DNA of 20,290 nucleotides from CAYMRB01 sp964392615 (GCA_964392615.1 CAYMRB010000152.1:1-20290); one strand, 5' to 3'. Shown: positions 1 through 11,746, numbered from the stretch's first letter. The notes: generated from the letters alone by a model not told the origin. A program made the numbers and translations.

Positions 1-1281
<1,281 letters not shown>

Positions 1282-1390
1282 CGTCCATCACCTCCGAATC
1301 TTCTATCGACGCAGCGTATCCGGAACTGAACGCCATAGACGCGAGATCCTGCGTGCGTCCCCGTTGGGGCGTCGCGCCCCCTGGCTATCG

Positions 1391-1396
1391 ATTATA
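1391..1396 (-). promoter_or_regulatory. Consensus -10 box for prkA
   Basis: The minus strand reads TATAAT here, a perfect sigma70-type -10 box about 110 bases before the prkA start. No good -35 box is visible 16-18 bases upstream. The predicted leader contains a small GC hairpin (1366-1371 pairing with 1375-1380 around a 3-base loop). The match is exact, but promoter function is inferred. Confidence 0.45.
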
Positions 1397-1430
1397 GGAC
1401 CGTGCCGCGGCTCGCGCCGAAAACGACAAC

Positions 1431-1464
1431 GGGGGCGGCCCCGCGCACGCGCCGGGCCGCCCCC
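1431..1464 (-). terminator. Hairpin terminator after dnaK
   Basis: GGGGGCGGCC at 1431-1440 is perfectly complementary to 1455-1464, and one further pair (1441/1454) closes the stem. In the dnaK direction the stem is followed by GTTGTCGTTTTC, a broken T-rich stretch. It starts 48 bases beyond the dnaK stop. It is probably an intrinsic terminator separating dnaK from prkA, with a weaker T tract than usual. Confidence 0.6.
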
Positions 1465-1511
1465 GTCGAAGGGCTCAGACGCCGTCACGGCGTCTCGAGG
1501 CCGCGAGTCGA

Positions 1512-3482
<1,971 letters not shown>

Positions 3483-3569
3483 TCCAGAGCCTCCAGTAGA
3501 TTTCGCGTTCAGTGCGCCGAGCCGGGCCGCCCCGGAGAGAGTCGCGAGGCGCCGGGCAGCTTGGCGGCA

Positions 3570-3599
3570 CGTTCGGTTTATCGTCTCGTGCGCCGAACG
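3570..3599. promoter_or_regulatory. Inverted repeat upstream of dnaK (possible operator)
   Basis: CGTTCGG at 3570-3576 is mirrored by CCGAACG at 3593-3599 across a 16-base spacer, about 90-115 bases before the dnaK start. On the minus strand GATAAA (part of the spacer) could be a -10 box, with TGAAGT 17 bases upstream. It does not match CIRCE (TTAGCACTC-N9-GAGTGCTAA) or the HspR site. A role in dnaK control is inferred from position only. Confidence 0.25.
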
Positions 3600-4102
3600 A
3601 CTTCAGTGACGCCAGGCGCGAATCGGCAGAGGAAAGCAAAAAGCGTACCTCACGTGCCCTGAAGCGCCGGCAAGTAGCGACAGCAGCCAAGGTTGCGCCG
3701 AGAAGCCGGAGCCTGCCCGGGCCGCCCTGGCTGCCAGATCGGCAGGGCCGTCCCAGCGCCCTCCGCCCCCCTGCCACCGTGGCAGCTGCGCTCCGGGGTT
3801 CGCGGCTGCCGTGACATCGCCCCCTCCGATCGTTCGCGCTCGCGCGAACGCCCCCCGGCCATGGCGACGTCGCGGGCTCGGCCCCGGACGTGCGGCATGC
3901 GCTGCGGGCTCGCGCGCGGCGCAGTATCCCGTCGTCGCATCGCGGTGCTGGTGCCTGGACGAGCCCACGGCCTATAATGGACGCTTGGGAATGTTCGGGC
4001 GCGCACGCGTGCGACCCGGAGACGGAGATGGAATCGCCGCGACTCGAGATTCGTGATCGGACTCGGTCGCGCATGGAAGACGGGGCCCGGGAAGGGAATC
4101 TG
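3600..4102. other. Divergent intergenic region between dnaK and the CotH protein gene
   Basis: No credible gene lies in this stretch. Open frames here have skewed Arg-rich composition and no ribosome site or recognisable domain. It holds stacked small inverted repeats: 3731-3735 with 3741-3745, 3771-3776 with 3780-3785, and the best one, CGTTCGCG at 3831-3838 with CGCGAACG at 3843-3850 around a 4-base loop. With the -10 box at 3973 it is best read as the shared control region of two divergent genes. Confidence 0.5.
3973..3978 (+). promoter_or_regulatory. Consensus -10 box for the CotH protein gene
   Basis: TATAAT occurs here on the plus strand, 125 bases before the chosen start at 4103. The hexamer about 17 bases upstream (GGTGCC, 3950-3955) is a poor -35. 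Like the box before prkA, it is a perfect -10 without a partner, so an activator or an alternative sigma factor is possible. Confidence 0.4.
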
Positions 4103-7100
4103 ATGCAACGACGTGTCCTTCTGCTGGTGCCGATTCTCTGGGCCGCCCTCGGCTCCGCCGTACATGCGGACTTCGAGGCGATCCTCATGACCGAGGTCAT
4201 GGCCTCGAACCGCACGGCGCTCGCCGACGAAGATGGCGACCACTCCGACTGGTTCGAGCTCTACAACTCCGGCGACACGGCGGTCGATCTCGAGGGCTTC
4301 TGGGCGACGGACTCCGCCAACGACCTGCAGCGCTGGGAGTTCCCCGCGGTGAGCATCGAGCCGGGACGTTTCCTGGTCGTGTTCTGCTCCGAGAAGGACC
4401 GGCGCCGGCCGGGCGAGGAGCTGCACACGAACTTCCGCCTCGAGGCGGCCGGCGAGCTTCTCGCGCTCGTCACGCCCGACGGCCAGACGCTCGTCGCCGG
4501 ATTCGCGCCGACCTTCCCGCCGCAGATCGAGGACGTCTCGTACGGCGTGTCCTCCGGCTCGACATTCACGACCGTCGTCGACGACAGCTCTCCGTTGACG
4601 GTCCACGTGCCGAGCGACGGATCCCTCGGCACGAGCTGGACCGCGGTCGGTTTCGACGACGGGAGCTGGCGTCAAGGCACCCCGGGCGTCGGAACGGAGC
4701 GCTCGTCGGGCTTCGAGCAGTTCATCTCGACCGACGTCGAAGCCGACATGCACGGCGTGAACTCGACGATCTACATCCGCGTGCCGTTCGTGGTCGATGA
4801 CCCGGACGCCATCGACGCGATCCAGCTGCGCATACGATACGACGACGGATTCGCGGCGTACATCAACGGCGAGCTCGCCACCGTCGCGAACGCGCCCGAT
4901 CCTCTCGACTGGGACTCGCGCTCCTCGCGCAGCCACGCTGACAACGCGGCGATCCAGCTCGTCGACTTCGACCTGACGTCGGCCGTCGACGCGCTGGTTC
5001 CCGGCGACAACGTGCTCGCCATTCAAGGACTGAATTTCAGCAGCACGTCGAGCGATTTCCTGATCGATCCCCGACTGGACCTCGTGTCGATCGGCGATAT
5101 CGATCAAGGCGCCGCCGAGTACTTCGAGTCCTCGACACCGGGCGGTCCGAACCAGGTCGGATTCCCGGCGTACTCAGAGGATCCAGAGTTCTCGCATCCG
5201 AGCGGTGGGTACGCGACGAACTTCAATCTGTCTCTCTCGGCGCCGCCGGACGCGACGATCCGCTACACGACGAACGGTACACGGCCGACCGAGAGCTCGA
5301 GCGTGTACTCGGGACCGATCGCGATCAACGAGACGACGATCGTCCACGCGCGGACGTGGGAGGAGGGCAAGGCGGCCGGCCGCAGCGTCAGCCAGAGCTA
5401 TATCCGGCTCGCGACGAACGTGCGCACGTTCAGCTCGAACCTGCCGATCGTCGTCATCGACACCCGCGGAGGCGCCGTCGGCGAGAACGCGTACACGGAC
5501 ATCGTCGTCGAGACGATCCTGACGACCGACGGCCGCGCCCGCCTGACGGACCCGGCCGAGTTCGCCGGCCGCGGCGGCCTCAAGATTCGCGGCTCGAGCT
5601 CGAGGGGATTCCCGAAGAAGCAGTGGGCCATGGAGACTCTCGATGAGTACGGCGCGGATCGCAACGTGTCGCTGCTCGGCATGGCCCCGGAGTCCGACTG
5701 GGTCGTGTACGCGCCGTACTCCGACAAGTCCCTGATACGTAACTACCTGTCGTACGACTGGTCGAACCAGATCGGCATGTGGGCGGTGGACACGCGCCTC
5801 TGCGAGCTGTTCTACAAGACCGGGACGGGAGCCCTGACGAGCGGCCACTACCACGGCGTCTACGTGCTGATGGAGAAGATCAAGCGCGGGAACGACCGCG
5901 TGGACGTCGAACGCCTCGGACCGGCGGACGCCGCCGAGCCGGAAGTGACAGGCGGCTACATCTTCAAGAAGGACCGCCTCGATCCGGGCGACTCGGGATT
6001 CCGGACGAGCCGGGGGCAGACGCTCGCCTACGTGTATCCGAAGGAGCGGGAGATCCCGTCCGCGCAGTCGACGTATCTCCGCGGGGCATTGAACGCCTTC
6101 GAGAGCGCGCTGTACGGCGCCAACTTCACCGATCCGGAGATCGGCTACGCGGGACACGCCGATCCGCAGTCGTTCGTCGAGCACCACATCCTGGTCGAGG
6201 TCACGAAGAACATCGACGGCTACCGACTCAGCACGTTCTTCCACAAGCCCCGCAACGGCCGCATCTTCAGCGGGCCGATCTGGGACTACAACCTGTCCCT
6301 CGGCAACGCCGACTACCTCCAGGGCTGGCAGCCGCAGGGCTGGTACTACCCGCAGCTCGGCGCGGACGCCTACCCGTACTGGCCGCGGATGTTCCAGGAC
6401 CGCGAGTTCCAGCAGCGCTACATCGATACGTGGCAGGATCTCCGCGAAGACGAATTCGCCACCGAGAAGCTCCTCACGCAAGTCGATGAGATCACCGCGC
6501 ACCTCGAGGAGTCGCAGGTGCGCAACTTCGACCGCTGGAGAATCCTCGGCACGCGCGTTTGGCCGAACTGGTACATCGCGGACACGTACGCTCAGGAAAT
6601 CACCTTCATGAAGGACTGGCTCCAGCAGCGCCTGGCGTGGATGGACTCGAACTACCTCGCGAAGCCGATCCTGACGCCGGACGGCGGCGGATTCGATGCT
6701 CCGCTCGAGCTCCGCATGGCCGCTGCCGCGGGGACGATCTACTACACCGTCGACGGCACGGACCCGCGCCTGCCCGGAGGCGGCGTCGCACCGACGGCGG
6801 AGAGCTACGGCTTCAGCGCCTCGTTGACTCTCGTATCCGAAGAGGTCACCGACGAAGTCCGCGTTCACGTGCCGACGTCGAGCCTCGGCACGTCGTGGAC
6901 GGGTGTCGGCTATGACGACTCGTCGTGGACGCGCGGCACGAGCGGTCTCGGCGTCGGCTACGAGGAAAGCTCCGGCTACGAAGACTACATCACCGTGGAC
7001 GTCGGCGCCGACATGGTCGACCTGCGCACCTCGGTATACGCTCGCTACCGCTTCGAGATCGACGACCCGGACGCGATCAGCTTCTTGAGCCTCCGCATGA

Positions 7101-8275
7101 TGTACGACGACGGCTTCGTCGCGTTCGTCAACGGACACCGTGTCACGGGAGCGAACGCGCCAGCCATAGCGACGTGGGAGTCGGCGGCGACGGCCCAGCA
7201 CGACGACGGTGCGGCGGTCATCTTCGAGACGTTCAACTTGGCGGACGCGGCAGAGCACTTGCGCGCGGGCACCAACGTCCTCGCGATCCAGGGGCTGAAC
7301 ACGAACACCTCCAGCAGCGATCTCCTGATCCTGCCGGAGCTCCTCGCCAGCAGCACGGCGGAGGGTGACGCGATCGTCCTGACGGAGCGCACGACCGTGC
7401 GCGCGCGTGCGACGACGGGCGCCACGAACTGGAGCGGCCTGCGCGAGGAGACGTTCGTCCCGTTCTCGGATCTGCCGCTGCGCGTGAGCGAGATTCACTA
7501 CCACCCCGCCGACCTTCCCGAGGGGAGCCCCCACGACGCGTCCGATCTCGAGTTCATCGAAGTCGTCAACATCGGAGGCGAACCGATCAGCCTGAACGGC
7601 GTCCGCTTCACGAACGGCATCGATTTCGACTTCACGACGGGTGTGCTGCCGACGCTCGAACCGGGCGCGTTCGCCGTCGTCGTCCGCGACTTCGCCGCGT
7701 TCTCGTGGTACTACGACACGGCGGACATCGCCGTCGCCGGAATCTATCGCGGCGCGCTCGACAACGACGGCGATCGGCTCGAGCTCCTCGACGCGGACGG
7801 CCATCTCATCCACGACTTCCGCTACGAGGATGAATGGCACCCGACGACCGACGGCGGCGGGAGCTCGCTGCACGTCGTCGACACGGGAGCTCCTCGCGCG
7901 GCGTGGGAGACCCCCGAGCAGTGGACCGCCAGCGTCGACGACGACGGCTCGCCGGGACGGGCCGAGGACTCGGCCCCGCCGCAACGTGGCTGGCAGCTGC
8001 CCGGAGACTCGAACTCCGACGGTCGGCTCGATGTCTCCGACTCGATCCGCGTGCTACGCATCCTCTTCACCGACGCGAGCTTACCGCTGCCCTGTGGCGG
8101 CGACGACCCGCAGTCCGGCGGCGGTCTCACGGTCCTCGACATCAACGCCGACGGCTCGGTCGACGTGACGGACGCCGTATCGCTGCTCGACTATCTGTTC
8201 ACGGCCGGAGGCGCTCCAGCACTCGGAACGGACTGCGTCCGGGTGACAGCCTGTCCGAACAGCTGCTCCATCTGA
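4103..8275 (+). CDS. Secreted multidomain CotH-kinase-like protein with lamin-tail and dockerin-like domains
   Basis: A 1390-residue secreted protein. The ATG at 4103 follows GAAGGGAA and opens a clean signal peptide (MQRRVLLLVPILWAALGSAVHA); upstream in-frame ATGs lack one. Order of parts: lamin-tail domain (about 25-147); beta-sandwich-like module A (about 152-331); the end of the lamin-tail-type region (STPGGPN, about 342-350); a chitobiase/Fn3-like C-terminal domain (about 354-435); CotH domain (about 446-815) with RGSSSRGFPKK (496-506), GVYVLMEKIKR (585-595) and WDYNLSLGN (727-735); a second chitobiase/Fn3-like domain interrupted by module B (about 905-1085); a second lamin-tail domain (about 1123-1286); and a dockerin-like tail (about 1295-1390) with Ca-loop patterns DSNSDGRLDVSD and DINADGSVDVTD. 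Bacillus CotH phosphorylates spore-coat proteins. In this branch the usual DFD reads DYN, so kinase activity is not assured. Probably a surface or secreted adhesion or modifying protein. It ends in a strong terminator and is its own transcription unit. Confidence 0.9.
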   Translation: MQRRVLLLVPILWAALGSAVHADFEAILMTEVMASNRTALADEDGDHSDWFELYNSGDTAVDLEGFWATDSANDLQRWEFPAVSIEPGRFLVVFCSEKDRRRPGEELHTNFRLEAAGELLALVTPDGQTLVAGFAPTFPPQIEDVSYGVSSGSTFTTVVDDSSPLTVHVPSDGSLGTSWTAVGFDDGSWRQGTPGVGTERSSGFEQFISTDVEADMHGVNSTIYIRVPFVVDDPDAIDAIQLRIRYDDGFAAYINGELATVANAPDPLDWDSRSSRSHADNAAIQLVDFDLTSAVDALVPGDNVLAIQGLNFSSTSSDFLIDPRLDLVSIGDIDQGAAEYFESSTPGGPNQVGFPAYSEDPEFSHPSGGYATNFNLSLSAPPDATIRYTTNGTRPTESSSVYSGPIAINETTIVHARTWEEGKAAGRSVSQSYIRLATNVRTFSSNLPIVVIDTRGGAVGENAYTDIVVETILTTDGRARLTDPAEFAGRGGLKIRGSSSRGFPKKQWAMETLDEYGADRNVSLLGMAPESDWVVYAPYSDKSLIRNYLSYDWSNQIGMWAVDTRLCELFYKTGTGALTSGHYHGVYVLMEKIKRGNDRVDVERLGPADAAEPEVTGGYIFKKDRLDPGDSGFRTSRGQTLAYVYPKEREIPSAQSTYLRGALNAFESALYGANFTDPEIGYAGHADPQSFVEHHILVEVTKNIDGYRLSTFFHKPRNGRIFSGPIWDYNLSLGNADYLQGWQPQGWYYPQLGADAYPYWPRMFQDREFQQRYIDTWQDLREDEFATEKLLTQVDEITAHLEESQVRNFDRWRILGTRVWPNWYIADTYAQEITFMKDWLQQRLAWMDSNYLAKPILTPDGGGFDAPLELRMAAAAGTIYYTVDGTDPRLPGGGVAPTAESYGFSASLTLVSEEVTDEVRVHVPTSSLGTSWTGVGYDDSSWTRGTSGLGVGYEESSGYEDYITVDVGADMVDLRTSVYARYRFEIDDPDAISFLSLRMMYDDGFVAFVNGHRVTGANAPAIATWESAATAQHDDGAAVIFETFNLADAAEHLRAGTNVLAIQGLNTNTSSSDLLILPELLASSTAEGDAIVLTERTTVRARATTGATNWSGLREETFVPFSDLPLRVSEIHYHPADLPEGSPHDASDLEFIEVVNIGGEPISLNGVRFTNGIDFDFTTGVLPTLEPGAFAVVVRDFAAFSWYYDTADIAVAGIYRGALDNDGDRLELLDADGHLIHDFRYEDEWHPTTDGGGSSLHVVDTGAPRAAWETPEQWTASVDDDGSPGRAEDSAPPQRGWQLPGDSNSDGRLDVSDSIRVLRILFTDASLPLPCGGDDPQSGGGLTVLDINADGSVDVTDAVSLLDYLFTAGGAPALGTDCVRVTACPNSCSI

Positions 8276-8314
8276 CCACTCCGCAACCGGAGCGGGCCGA
8301 AAACACCGAAACAC

Positions 8315-8365
8315 AGCCCGGAAGAGCGCGATAAGCCCATCGCGTCGCCTTCCGGGCTCTTTTTT
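8315..8365 (+). terminator. Intrinsic terminator after the CotH protein gene
   Basis: AGCCCGGAA (8315-8323) pairs perfectly with TTCCGGGCT (8350-8358), enclosing an inner stem CGCGAT (8327-8332) with ATCGCG (8339-8344). A run of six T follows at 8360-8365. This is the clearest intrinsic terminator in the window, 40 bases beyond the stop. Confidence 0.92.
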
Positions 8366-8451
8366 CGCCCAGAGACGGCCGCTCAACCCCGAACGCGCGC
8401 CACGACAACACGACTTTCGAGAGAATTCCGCATCGCATCGCCGAGAAAACC

Positions 8452-8480
8452 TTGCAAGAGCACACAGCAAGGCATAAAGT
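8452..8480 (+). promoter_or_regulatory. Candidate ilvBN promoter
   Basis: TTGCAA (8452-8457) followed after 17 bases by TAAAGT (8475-8480), or CATAAA (8473-8478) with a 16-base spacer from CTTGCA, gives a sigma70-like pair about 60 bases before ilvB. This lies in the short stretch between the terminator and the gene. No leader peptide rich in Ile, Leu or Val, and no attenuator pair, is seen. Tentative. Confidence 0.4.
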
Positions 8481-8537
8481 CGCCCACTCTTCCGCACATC
8501 AGCCCCCTTAACGCCAACGATCACAGGGAACATCGCC

Positions 8538-10253
8538 ATGAAGACGGGCGCCGACATCGTTATCGAGGCCATGCGCCGCGAAAACGTCGAGTACGTGTTC
8601 GGGCTCCCCGGCGGCGCCGTGATTCCGATCTTCGACTCGATCCTCGACTCGGAGATCCAGCTCGTGCTGACGCGGCACGAGCAGGGTGCGACGCACATGG
8701 CCGACGGCTACGCGCGCGCCACCGGACAGCCGGGCGTCGTCCTGGTCACGAGCGGCCCGGGAGCGACGAATACCGTCACCGGGCTGCTGACCGCGCACAT
8801 GGACTCGTCGCCGATGGTCGTCGTCTCCGGCCAGCAGATCACGCCGCTCTTGGGCAAGGACGCGTTCCAGGAGGCGGACATCTTCGGCATCACGATCCCG
8901 GTCGTGAAGCACTCGTACCTCGTCAAGGATCCGAACGACCTGCCGCGGGTGATGAAAGAGGCCTTTCACATCTGCAACACGGGTCGCCCGGGGCCGGTGC
9001 TTATCGACGTGCCGAAGAACATCGCTTCGGGCGAGTGTACGACGGCGTTCCCCGAGCGCCTCGACGAGCACCTGCCCGGCTACAAGCTGCCTGGGGACGA
9101 GATCGACCGCGACTCGATCTACGCGTGCGCCGACATGCTGCACGCGTCGAAGCGACCGCTTCTCTACGTCGGGCACGGCGCGCGGCTGGCGGGTGCATCG
9201 GAGACCGTACTGAAGCTCGCGGAGAAGCTCCGCGCGCCCGTGACGACGACGCTGCTCGGCAAGGGAGCGATCCCGGAGACGCACGATCTCGCCGTCGGGA
9301 TGCTCGGCATGCACGGCACGGCGTACGCCAACAAGACGGTCGTCGACTGCGACCTGATCCTGGCGATCGGCGCGCGTTGGGACGACCGCATCACCGGCAA
9401 GCTCGAAGAGTTCTGCAAGGACGCGAAGAAGATCCACATCGACATCGACCCGGCTGAGCACGGCAAGATCATCGAGCCGGATCTGTCGATCGTCGGTGAC
9501 GCGCGCGTCGTGCTCGAGGAGCTGCTCCAGCACGTCAAGGCCCTCGATACCGAGGAGTGGCTCGCGCGCATCGCCGACTGGAAGAAGAAGTTCCCGCTGA
9601 AGTACCCCAAGCGCGGCGGCGGTCTGCAGGCGCAGCACGTTCTCGACGTGCTCAACGACATCACCGGCGGCGAGGCCGTCGTGACGACGGACGTCGGGCA
9701 GCATCAGATGTGGGCCGCGCAGTTCTATCGCACGCGTCTCGAGCGCCAATGGATCACGAGCGGCGGCGCGGGCACGATGGGCTTCGGCATGCCCGCCGCC
9801 ATCGGCGCGCAGCTGGGCCGACCGAACGACGAGGTCTGGGCGGTCGTCGGTGACGGCGGCTTCCAGATGACGTTCTGTGAGCTCGCCACCGCGAAGATCC
9901 TCAACCTGCCGATCAAGGTTCTCGTCATCAACAACGCGTACCTCGGCATGGTACGGCAATGGCAGGAGCTGTTCTTCGACAATCGTTACTCGGGCGTCGA
10001 CCTGCACGGCAGTCCGGACTTCGTCAAGCTCGCCGAGTCGTTCGGCTGCAAGGGCCTGCGGATTCGGCGCAGCGGCGACGTGCGAAGGGTCCTCAAGCAA
10101 GCCCAGGACTACACCGACGGGCCGTGCGTGATCGACGCGTGCGTCGAGAAGGAAGGCAATGTGTTCCCGATGATCCCTGCCGGCGCAGCGGTGAGCGAAA
10201 TGATCGTCGAGAAACCCAAGGTCAAGTTGGCCCGACCGGAAGGGAGCACCTAG
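8538..10253 (+). CDS. ilvB: Acetolactate (acetohydroxyacid) synthase, large catalytic subunit
   Basis: 571 residues, the normal length. The enzyme is a ThDP-, Mg- and FAD-dependent cytosolic carboligase that joins two pyruvates to acetolactate, or pyruvate with 2-ketobutyrate to acetohydroxybutyrate, the first common step of valine, leucine and isoleucine synthesis. The N-terminal ThDP domain has the catalytic Glu48 in RHEQGATHMADGYARATG. The central FAD-associated domain has GARWDDRITGK. The C-terminal ThDP domain has GDGG (438-441) leading to NN at 465-466, then the VRQWQELFF stretch typical of biosynthetic, FAD-type enzymes rather than catabolic AlsS. ATG 8538 follows AGGGAA at proper spacing. 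The stop lies 4 bases before ilvN, so the two subunits are almost certainly co-transcribed. No ilvC or leuA is adjacent in the window. Confidence 0.98.
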   Translation: MKTGADIVIEAMRRENVEYVFGLPGGAVIPIFDSILDSEIQLVLTRHEQGATHMADGYARATGQPGVVLVTSGPGATNTVTGLLTAHMDSSPMVVVSGQQITPLLGKDAFQEADIFGITIPVVKHSYLVKDPNDLPRVMKEAFHICNTGRPGPVLIDVPKNIASGECTTAFPERLDEHLPGYKLPGDEIDRDSIYACADMLHASKRPLLYVGHGARLAGASETVLKLAEKLRAPVTTTLLGKGAIPETHDLAVGMLGMHGTAYANKTVVDCDLILAIGARWDDRITGKLEEFCKDAKKIHIDIDPAEHGKIIEPDLSIVGDARVVLEELLQHVKALDTEEWLARIADWKKKFPLKYPKRGGGLQAQHVLDVLNDITGGEAVVTTDVGQHQMWAAQFYRTRLERQWITSGGAGTMGFGMPAAIGAQLGRPNDEVWAVVGDGGFQMTFCELATAKILNLPIKVLVINNAYLGMVRQWQELFFDNRYSGVDLHGSPDFVKLAESFGCKGLRIRRSGDVRRVLKQAQDYTDGPCVIDACVEKEGNVFPMIPAGAAVSEMIVEKPKVKLARPEGST

Positions 10254-10257
10254 TCCG

Positions 10258-10761
10258 ATGCAGACAGAGACGAACGGCAAGCAGACGATCAGCATGCGCG
10301 TGCACAACCGTCCGGGTGTGCTCTCGCGAATCGCCCAGGTATTCGCCCGCCGGGGGTTCAATATCGACTCCCTCGTGGTGAGTCCCGGCCACACCGCGGG
10401 CTTCTCGCGCATGACGATAGCGTGTCAGGGAGACCCGACAGCCGTGGACCAGATCGTCAAGCAGCTCGACAAGCTGGTCGACACGGTCCACGCCAGCGAG
10501 CACGCGCAGGAAGACGCGGTCGAACGCGAGCTCGGCATGATCAAGGTACGCGCGAAGCCCGAGGAGCGTACCGCGCTCTTGCAGATCGTCGAGGTCTTCC
10601 GCGGCAAGACGGTCGACATCGCCGACAAGTCCCTGACGATCGAGGTGACGGGCGACTCCGCCAAGCTCGACGCGTTGGAGAAGCTCCTGTCGAGCTTCGG
10701 CATCATCGAGATGGTGCGGTCCGGCAAGGTCGTGATCGCCCGCGGTAGCGAGCGCACCTGA
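10258..10761 (+). CDS. ilvN: Acetolactate synthase, small regulatory subunit
   Basis: 167 residues, as expected for IlvN/IlvH. It activates the large subunit and usually confers valine feedback inhibition. The N-terminal ACT domain (about 10-85) reads ISMRVHNRPGVLSRIAQVFARR, split here as the ISMRVHNRPGV and LSRIAQVFARRGFNIDSLVV blocks, with the conserved Asn-Arg-Pro-Gly-Val effector loop. The C-terminal half (about 90-160) carries the family's ELGMIKVRA and FRGKTVDIADKSLTIEVTG pattern. The ATG at 10258 is 4 bases after the ilvB stop, with GGGAG inside the ilvB end as ribosome site. Valine sensitivity cannot be judged from sequence alone. Confidence 0.97.
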   Translation: MQTETNGKQTISMRVHNRPGVLSRIAQVFARRGFNIDSLVVSPGHTAGFSRMTIACQGDPTAVDQIVKQLDKLVDTVHASEHAQEDAVERELGMIKVRAKPEERTALLQIVEVFRGKTVDIADKSLTIEVTGDSAKLDALEKLLSSFGIIEMVRSGKVVIARGSERT

Positions 10762-10766
10762 CACCG

Positions 10767-10795
10767 TTGTCGTTCGACACGGCCTTTGGCAGAAT
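10767..10795 (+). promoter_or_regulatory. Candidate promoter of the methyltransferase gene
   Basis: TTGTCG (10767-10772), exactly 17 bases, then CAGAAT (10790-10795); four of six bases match at each box. Transcription would begin near 10802, which fits the GTG start at 10825 and excludes the TTG at 10786. It lies just past the ilvN stop. Tentative. Confidence 0.35.
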
Positions 10796-10824
10796 GGCGA
10801 CTTTCCGAGGAAATCCCGCCGCCA

Positions 10825-11601
10825 GTGAAGACCGTGCCGACCAACGGAGCCACGCCGCAGAAGCTCGCATTCGGGGTCGAACCCTCGGAACGTCTCTACC
10901 GGCTGCGCTTGGCCAGATACCACGCCTTGGGCGAAAGCGTGGGTGACGACCTGCGCTCCCGGCGCGATGATGGCCCTCTCGATCTGCTCGACGTCGGCGT
11001 CGGGAGCGGGCGCTCGCGGCGCTATGTCGAGGTTCACGATCCCGACGGTCGTGTCCGCTATCACGGCGTCGATTCGAGCCCGCGTCGGCTCGAGTCGGTG
11101 TACAAGAGGGAATCGTGGACACTCGTGCGCGGCGACGTCGAAACGGACCTGCCGTTCGCGGACGAGAGCTTCGACATCGTCCTCTGCGAGCAGATTCTCG
11201 AACACCTGAGCGACCCGCGCCGCGTCATGGGCGAGCTCCACCGCGTGCTCCGTCCGTCGGGGATCGGCATCATCGGCGTCCCGACCTTCCCGCCCGGGTG
11301 GCGAGGAATCCGCGCGGAAGTCCTCCCTGCCTTCGATCGCTGGCGAGGGAAGCCTGAGCGAAACCACGTCCAGGTGTTCAGTCTGGGCACGTTGCGACGA
11401 GCGCTCGAGGAGGGCGGCCCGTTCGAGGTCGTCGCTGCGCGCGGGTTCCGATTCGTCTCCGGCGGGTTCCTCTCCCCGCTGGAGGACCAGCGTTGGTTCT
11501 GGCGGCTCAGCTCGCTGTGGGGGCGCTGGTTTCCGTCGCTCTGCGTCGAGGTCCAGACGCTGGTACGCCGGCGCGACGCGACGCCCGCAGCGAGGCGCTG
11601 A
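10825..11601 (+). CDS. Class I SAM-dependent methyltransferase
   Basis: 258 residues from GTG 10825, which is preceded by GAGGAAA (10807-10813). A TTG at 10786 would add 13 residues but has no ribosome site. Motif I, LLDVGVGSG, has D56 and the glycines that bind S-adenosylmethionine. Motif II includes HGVDSSPRRLE. Then come DLPFADESFDIVLCEQILEHL and the post-motif LRPSGIGIIGVP, the layout of the Methyltransf_11/UbiE-like group. The substrate cannot be deduced. It is likely a cytosolic small-molecule or lipid methyltransferase. It follows ilvN by 63 bases with a possible promoter of its own, so a link with branched-chain amino acid synthesis is not implied. Confidence 0.85.
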   Translation: MKTVPTNGATPQKLAFGVEPSERLYRLRLARYHALGESVGDDLRSRRDDGPLDLLDVGVGSGRSRRYVEVHDPDGRVRYHGVDSSPRRLESVYKRESWTLVRGDVETDLPFADESFDIVLCEQILEHLSDPRRVMGELHRVLRPSGIGIIGVPTFPPGWRGIRAEVLPAFDRWRGKPERNHVQVFSLGTLRRALEEGGPFEVVAARGFRFVSGGFLSPLEDQRWFWRLSSLWGRWFPSLCVEVQTLVRRRDATPAARR

Positions 11602-11746
11602 CGCACTCCGGATGACGAACGCCGTCAACGGGCTGTCAAGATTCGCACCAGGGCGAGCGATATAGAGACCGGAAACGTGTCGCATTCCATCGCGTTATGG
11701 GCCCGCTTGCAGGCGTCAGCGACACGCACGATGCCCGACCCGGAAC

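Noticed and set aside
3483..3600. Possible CIRCE or HspR operator before dnaK
   Set aside because: Neither TTAGCACTC-N9-GAGTGCTAA nor CTTGAGT-N7-ACTCAAG occurs, even loosely.
3831..3850. Actinobacterial/Bacillus-type LexA box
   Set aside because: The half-sites are in reverse order (CGTTCG then CGAACG) relative to CGAAC-N4-GTTCG, so it does not match.
5174..7984. 936-codon open frame on the minus strand
   Set aside because: It is antisense to the CotH protein gene, Arg/Val-rich, and has no ribosome site or domain; it is an artefact of codon bias.
8508..10412. 634-codon open frame on the minus strand
   Set aside because: It is antisense to ilvB, whose identity is certain; there is no domain in the antisense product.
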